Positions 62,101 to 64,000 of a stretch of DNA of 64,000 bases are shown piece after piece (the first letter of the stretch is position 1; every line of letters begins with the position of its first letter). Location: assembly GCF_000004075.3 (NCBI RefSeq), contig NC_026655.2, positions 25,653,489-25,717,488 of the forward strand, written 5' to 3'. The translations under genes were made by a program, and so were the position numbers. The notes beneath the pieces were generated by a model that was given only the letters and a program-made list of their open reading frames with translations, had not been told where the DNA came from and did no database searches. This DNA comes from Cucumis sativus. Its lineage: Eukaryota > Streptophyta > Magnoliopsida > Cucurbitales > Cucurbitaceae.

Positions 62101-62134
62101 ATCTCATGTAATTGAATGTGCTGCAAAGCCTTGA
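55810..62134 (+). CDS. MSI4: MSI4/FVE-type WD40 histone-binding protein
   Basis: Nuclear WD40 protein of the RbAp46/48-MSI family; the Arabidopsis orthologue FVE/MSI4 works with histone deacetylases and Polycomb-type complexes in flowering time and cold response. Fifteen exons: 55810-56096, 56474-56537, 56705-56791, 56881-56943, 57237-57302, 57409-57483, 57989-58064, 58307-58523, 59278-59359, 59681-59754, 60407-60518, 60756-60830, 61086-61162, 61348-61447, 62033-62134; total 1557 nt, 518 residues. Residues 5-29 are Q/P-rich and residues 33-58 are basic, with an RGRKPKPK AT-hook-like motif. The histone-binding helix begins near VDERYTQWKSLVPVLYDW. WD-type strand ends are VLIWDVE, VVLWSIQ, LILWDARTG, IRLFDRRN, LNIWDYDK and LQIWRMSD. 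The match to FVE is strong through most of the length. Introns 10 and 14 hold solo LTRs. Confidence 0.95.
56116..56150. repeat. (TTTC)n microsatellite in MSI4 intron 1
   Basis: About eight TTTC units start 20 nt after the donor of intron 1. Length polymorphism is likely. Confidence 0.85.
59947..60341 (-). mobile_element. Solo LTR 1 in MSI4 intron 10
   Basis: A 395-bp element bounded by TGTTAGGATA... and ...GGGTCTTACA on the plus strand, thus TG...CA ends on either strand. It is flanked by perfect 5-bp target-site duplications GTTTC (59942-59946 and 60342-60346). Read on the minus strand it carries a TATA-like CTATAAATAGG, so the LTR lies antisense to MSI4. There is no internal domain, so recombination between two LTRs is the likely origin. 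Confidence 0.85.
61597..61881 (-). mobile_element. Solo LTR 2 in MSI4 intron 14
   Basis: A 285-bp element with ends TGTTAG...CTAACA, flanked by perfect 5-bp duplications CTTTC (61592-61596 and 61882-61886). On the minus strand it has TCATAAATAGAGG as a TATA-like signal. Near its plus-strand right end a direct repeat of TGAATATCTAGTACCTAACA is present twice. It is antisense to the host gene and different in sequence from solo LTR 1. Confidence 0.85.
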
Positions 62135-64000
62135 GAGCTTCGTAAAGTATTCTACCCATGTGTTTCTTCTGTTCAGACAAGTTATTGTAGATGTTGTGTT
62201 TGTAGTATTAGGTTTCAAATTCTAGTCCTATCTTCTTGCTCCATTCTTTTCTTTTTATTGTGTGCAACTACTACAAATATTCGGCATAGGCTCTCTCTCT
62301 CTCTCTCTCCCTCTCTCCCTCTCACCCTCTCTCTCTACCATTTATAGAGTTTATAGTCGTAGAATGAATGTGATCCATTGTCGCACCTTCAAATTGAATG
62401 CTCTTTCCCTGGATTACTTGTAGCATGAATTCTTGGAATTTGGCCTTAAACATGTTTATTATTCTGCATTTCGATTACCTTTTTGAGTTCAACATGTATG
62501 GGTATAATATCAGGTTAGAGGATTCAAACTTTTGTTTGGGAATCGAGCATTTCTTATTATTGCTTGATCCAACTTATTTAGCAACTCCTTTATATTTCTA
62601 CAAAACTAGCACTCGATAATGGAAAATTCGACTCTACAGCAACATTTTTTCTTTGCATATGCTTTTGAGTTCATAAGTTGAGTTGTGATTCTGTGATTCC
62701 GAGTTGTGCTACAAAATCGAATTTTGAGCTTCCATTGATTTGAATCTTAATATATAATATATATATCTCCAAATCTCTCATCTCATTGTTCATTTTTTGC
62801 ATTTTGATATTTATTTTGTTTGAATTTTATCATAAATTTGAGTAGGACGAGGTGTCTGTGTGACTTGTATCATTCTTCTTCATTGGTACTTATTCAGTTT
62901 ATCAGGTAAAATTTGAAACCATATCCCATCTGTTAATTATTATTCTTTGAATTCAGCATGGAATTGTTAATTGCATATCCATGTTTGAAGTTCAATAATC
63001 AAAATTAAGCTTTGTGGGAATGCAATGGGTCATTATAACATGTTCTCTTTTTCTTATTTTGAATTCTCTAATGTTTATCCTTTAAATTTTTTCAACAGGC
63101 TAGCAATAACTAGCTTGTATCAAAATATATATTAAAAAATATTAATTTAAGGTGTACTTTTAAAATTTGGTCCATTTTTGTTTTTGAATCCTTACCCATC
63201 AAGTAAAATTTAAACGAAGGTTTTAAGCGTTGTGTTTGTTTAGATTGATGTAAGGAAAAAATGATTTCTAGAAAGCTTGTTTTTATTTGAACTCAATACT
63301 AAATAGGTTAAAGTATACTTGAGCTAGTTAAATATTATGATTTTTTTAAAAAAAACAATTTATTTTTTAAATTAAACACTCGAGAAAGGTGAAATGTGTA
63401 AGAAAGTAATATTTAGGATCATAAATTACACATTTGAAAAAAAGATTAGATTCCAGGGTTGAGGCAATGCTAATAGTTTGCCTTTGATGCAAAGTGTTCT
63501 ATATACTGATTGATTGATTGAAAAAGCCAAGAATAGAAAGAAAAAAAAACAACTTCGAAATTTACAGTATTCTCTTCACTCTAATGATTTATTCTGCAAC
63601 ACCAACTTCTGAAAAATTCGAACAAGAAAAAAAGAAAAAAAGAACTCAAGAGGACAACTCTTCACTCTAATGATGTACGCCCCAATTCATCACTCGAATT
63701 ATTAAACTTTTGCTCCACAATCTCAACAAGTTGTTGCAAGTAGCACTGCCAAGCTATTTTGTAAGCCAGTTTAGTCGAGAATTCGAGATTAGTATGTGTT
63801 GTTCATCTTAGGGAGGATTGGATTGAAAGGAGTCGGCTTCGAAATCAAAAGGTATGGAAGGGTGTGTGTGTTAATGTGTTAAGTAGAACCTGACCATGTT
63901 TTAGTAGGCATACCATGTTCACTTATGCTATTTCCCGAGTATCTTCTCATTCTTTCCCAAAAATTTCTCTTACCTTTTCCGATTCTATGAGGACTAGAAC
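62135..64000. other. 3' UTR of MSI4 and flanking region
   Basis: The 3' UTR holds the CT microsatellite and probably ends before about 62700. The remainder is AT-rich. On the minus strand an open frame of about 47 codons ending at 63662 looks protein-like (see rejected items), but no gene can be supported within the window. Confidence 0.5.
62290..62336. repeat. (CT)n microsatellite in the MSI4 3' UTR
   Basis: Compound CT/CCCT tract about 155 nt after the stop codon. Confidence 0.85.

Noticed and set aside
63662..63805. Minus-strand open frame of about 47 codons containing AWQCYLQQLVEIVEQ and ending DELGRTSLE
   Set aside because: It looks protein-like, but an in-frame TGA lies directly upstream, the nearby CCTAAG acceptor would put that stop in frame, and no partner exon is visible before the window edge. 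It may be the last exon of a gene with an acceptor at ATAG (about 63739), but this cannot be supported.
1..64000. CRISPR arrays, operons, bacterial-type ribosome sites or organelle DNA
   Set aside because: No regularly spaced repeats, no polycistronic coding layout; introns, polymerase III tRNA signals and plant nuclear gene families exclude a bacterial or organellar source.

Overview
The window is plant nuclear DNA, almost certainly from a eudicot. It is AT-rich, with many short GT-AG introns, nuclear tRNA architecture, plant-type GH35 beta-galactosidases without a lectin tail, a plant VHA-e and an FVE/MSI4-type WD40 protein. The abundant small inverted-repeat elements remind me of cucurbit genomes, but that is memory-based and not proven here.

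Layout. At 1-1444 (minus strand) lies the 5' part of a beta-galactosidase gene (copy A), cut by the window edge. About 20 kb follow with no recognisable protein gene (1741-21200). This stretch holds a tRNA-Ile(AAU) gene, a diverged tandem repeat, a dispersed repeat in inverted orientation, an 87-bp tandem repeat and microsatellites. From 21.4 kb onward every recognised protein gene and gene remnant is on the plus strand: beta-galactosidase B (21475-26113), V-ATPase subunit e (28360-30205), broken OST5/TMEM258 copy 1 (32245-34216), beta-galactosidase C (35933-40475), a truncated copia-type retroelement, broken OST5 copy 2 (42631-44599), beta-galactosidase D (46288-50708), an intact OST5/TMEM258 gene (52351-53678) and an MSI4/FVE-type chromatin WD40 gene (55810-62134).

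I rebuilt the exon structure of all genes by hand. B, C and D each have 18 coding exons with matching intron positions and give uninterrupted proteins of 723, 716 and 718 residues. VHA-e gives 70, OST5 76 and MSI4 518 residues. C and D arose by a recent tandem duplication of a roughly 10-kb block (broken OST5 + beta-galactosidase). A and B form an older divergent pair that shares the promoter-proximal region.

Main points for a second look: (1) the shared frameshift in both OST5 copies, which opens two different new reading frames; (2) upstream ORFs in all four beta-galactosidase leaders, of one type in A/B and another in C/D; (3) loss of the TATA-like box in A; (4) an LTR that replaces the 3' UTR of C at the duplication boundary; (5) two solo LTRs with perfect 5-bp target-site duplications in MSI4 introns; (6) repeats in the gene-poor stretch. 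No CRISPR, operon or bacterial system is present, and I found no wholly new system. The exons are inferred from splice signals and comparison between copies, without RNA evidence.
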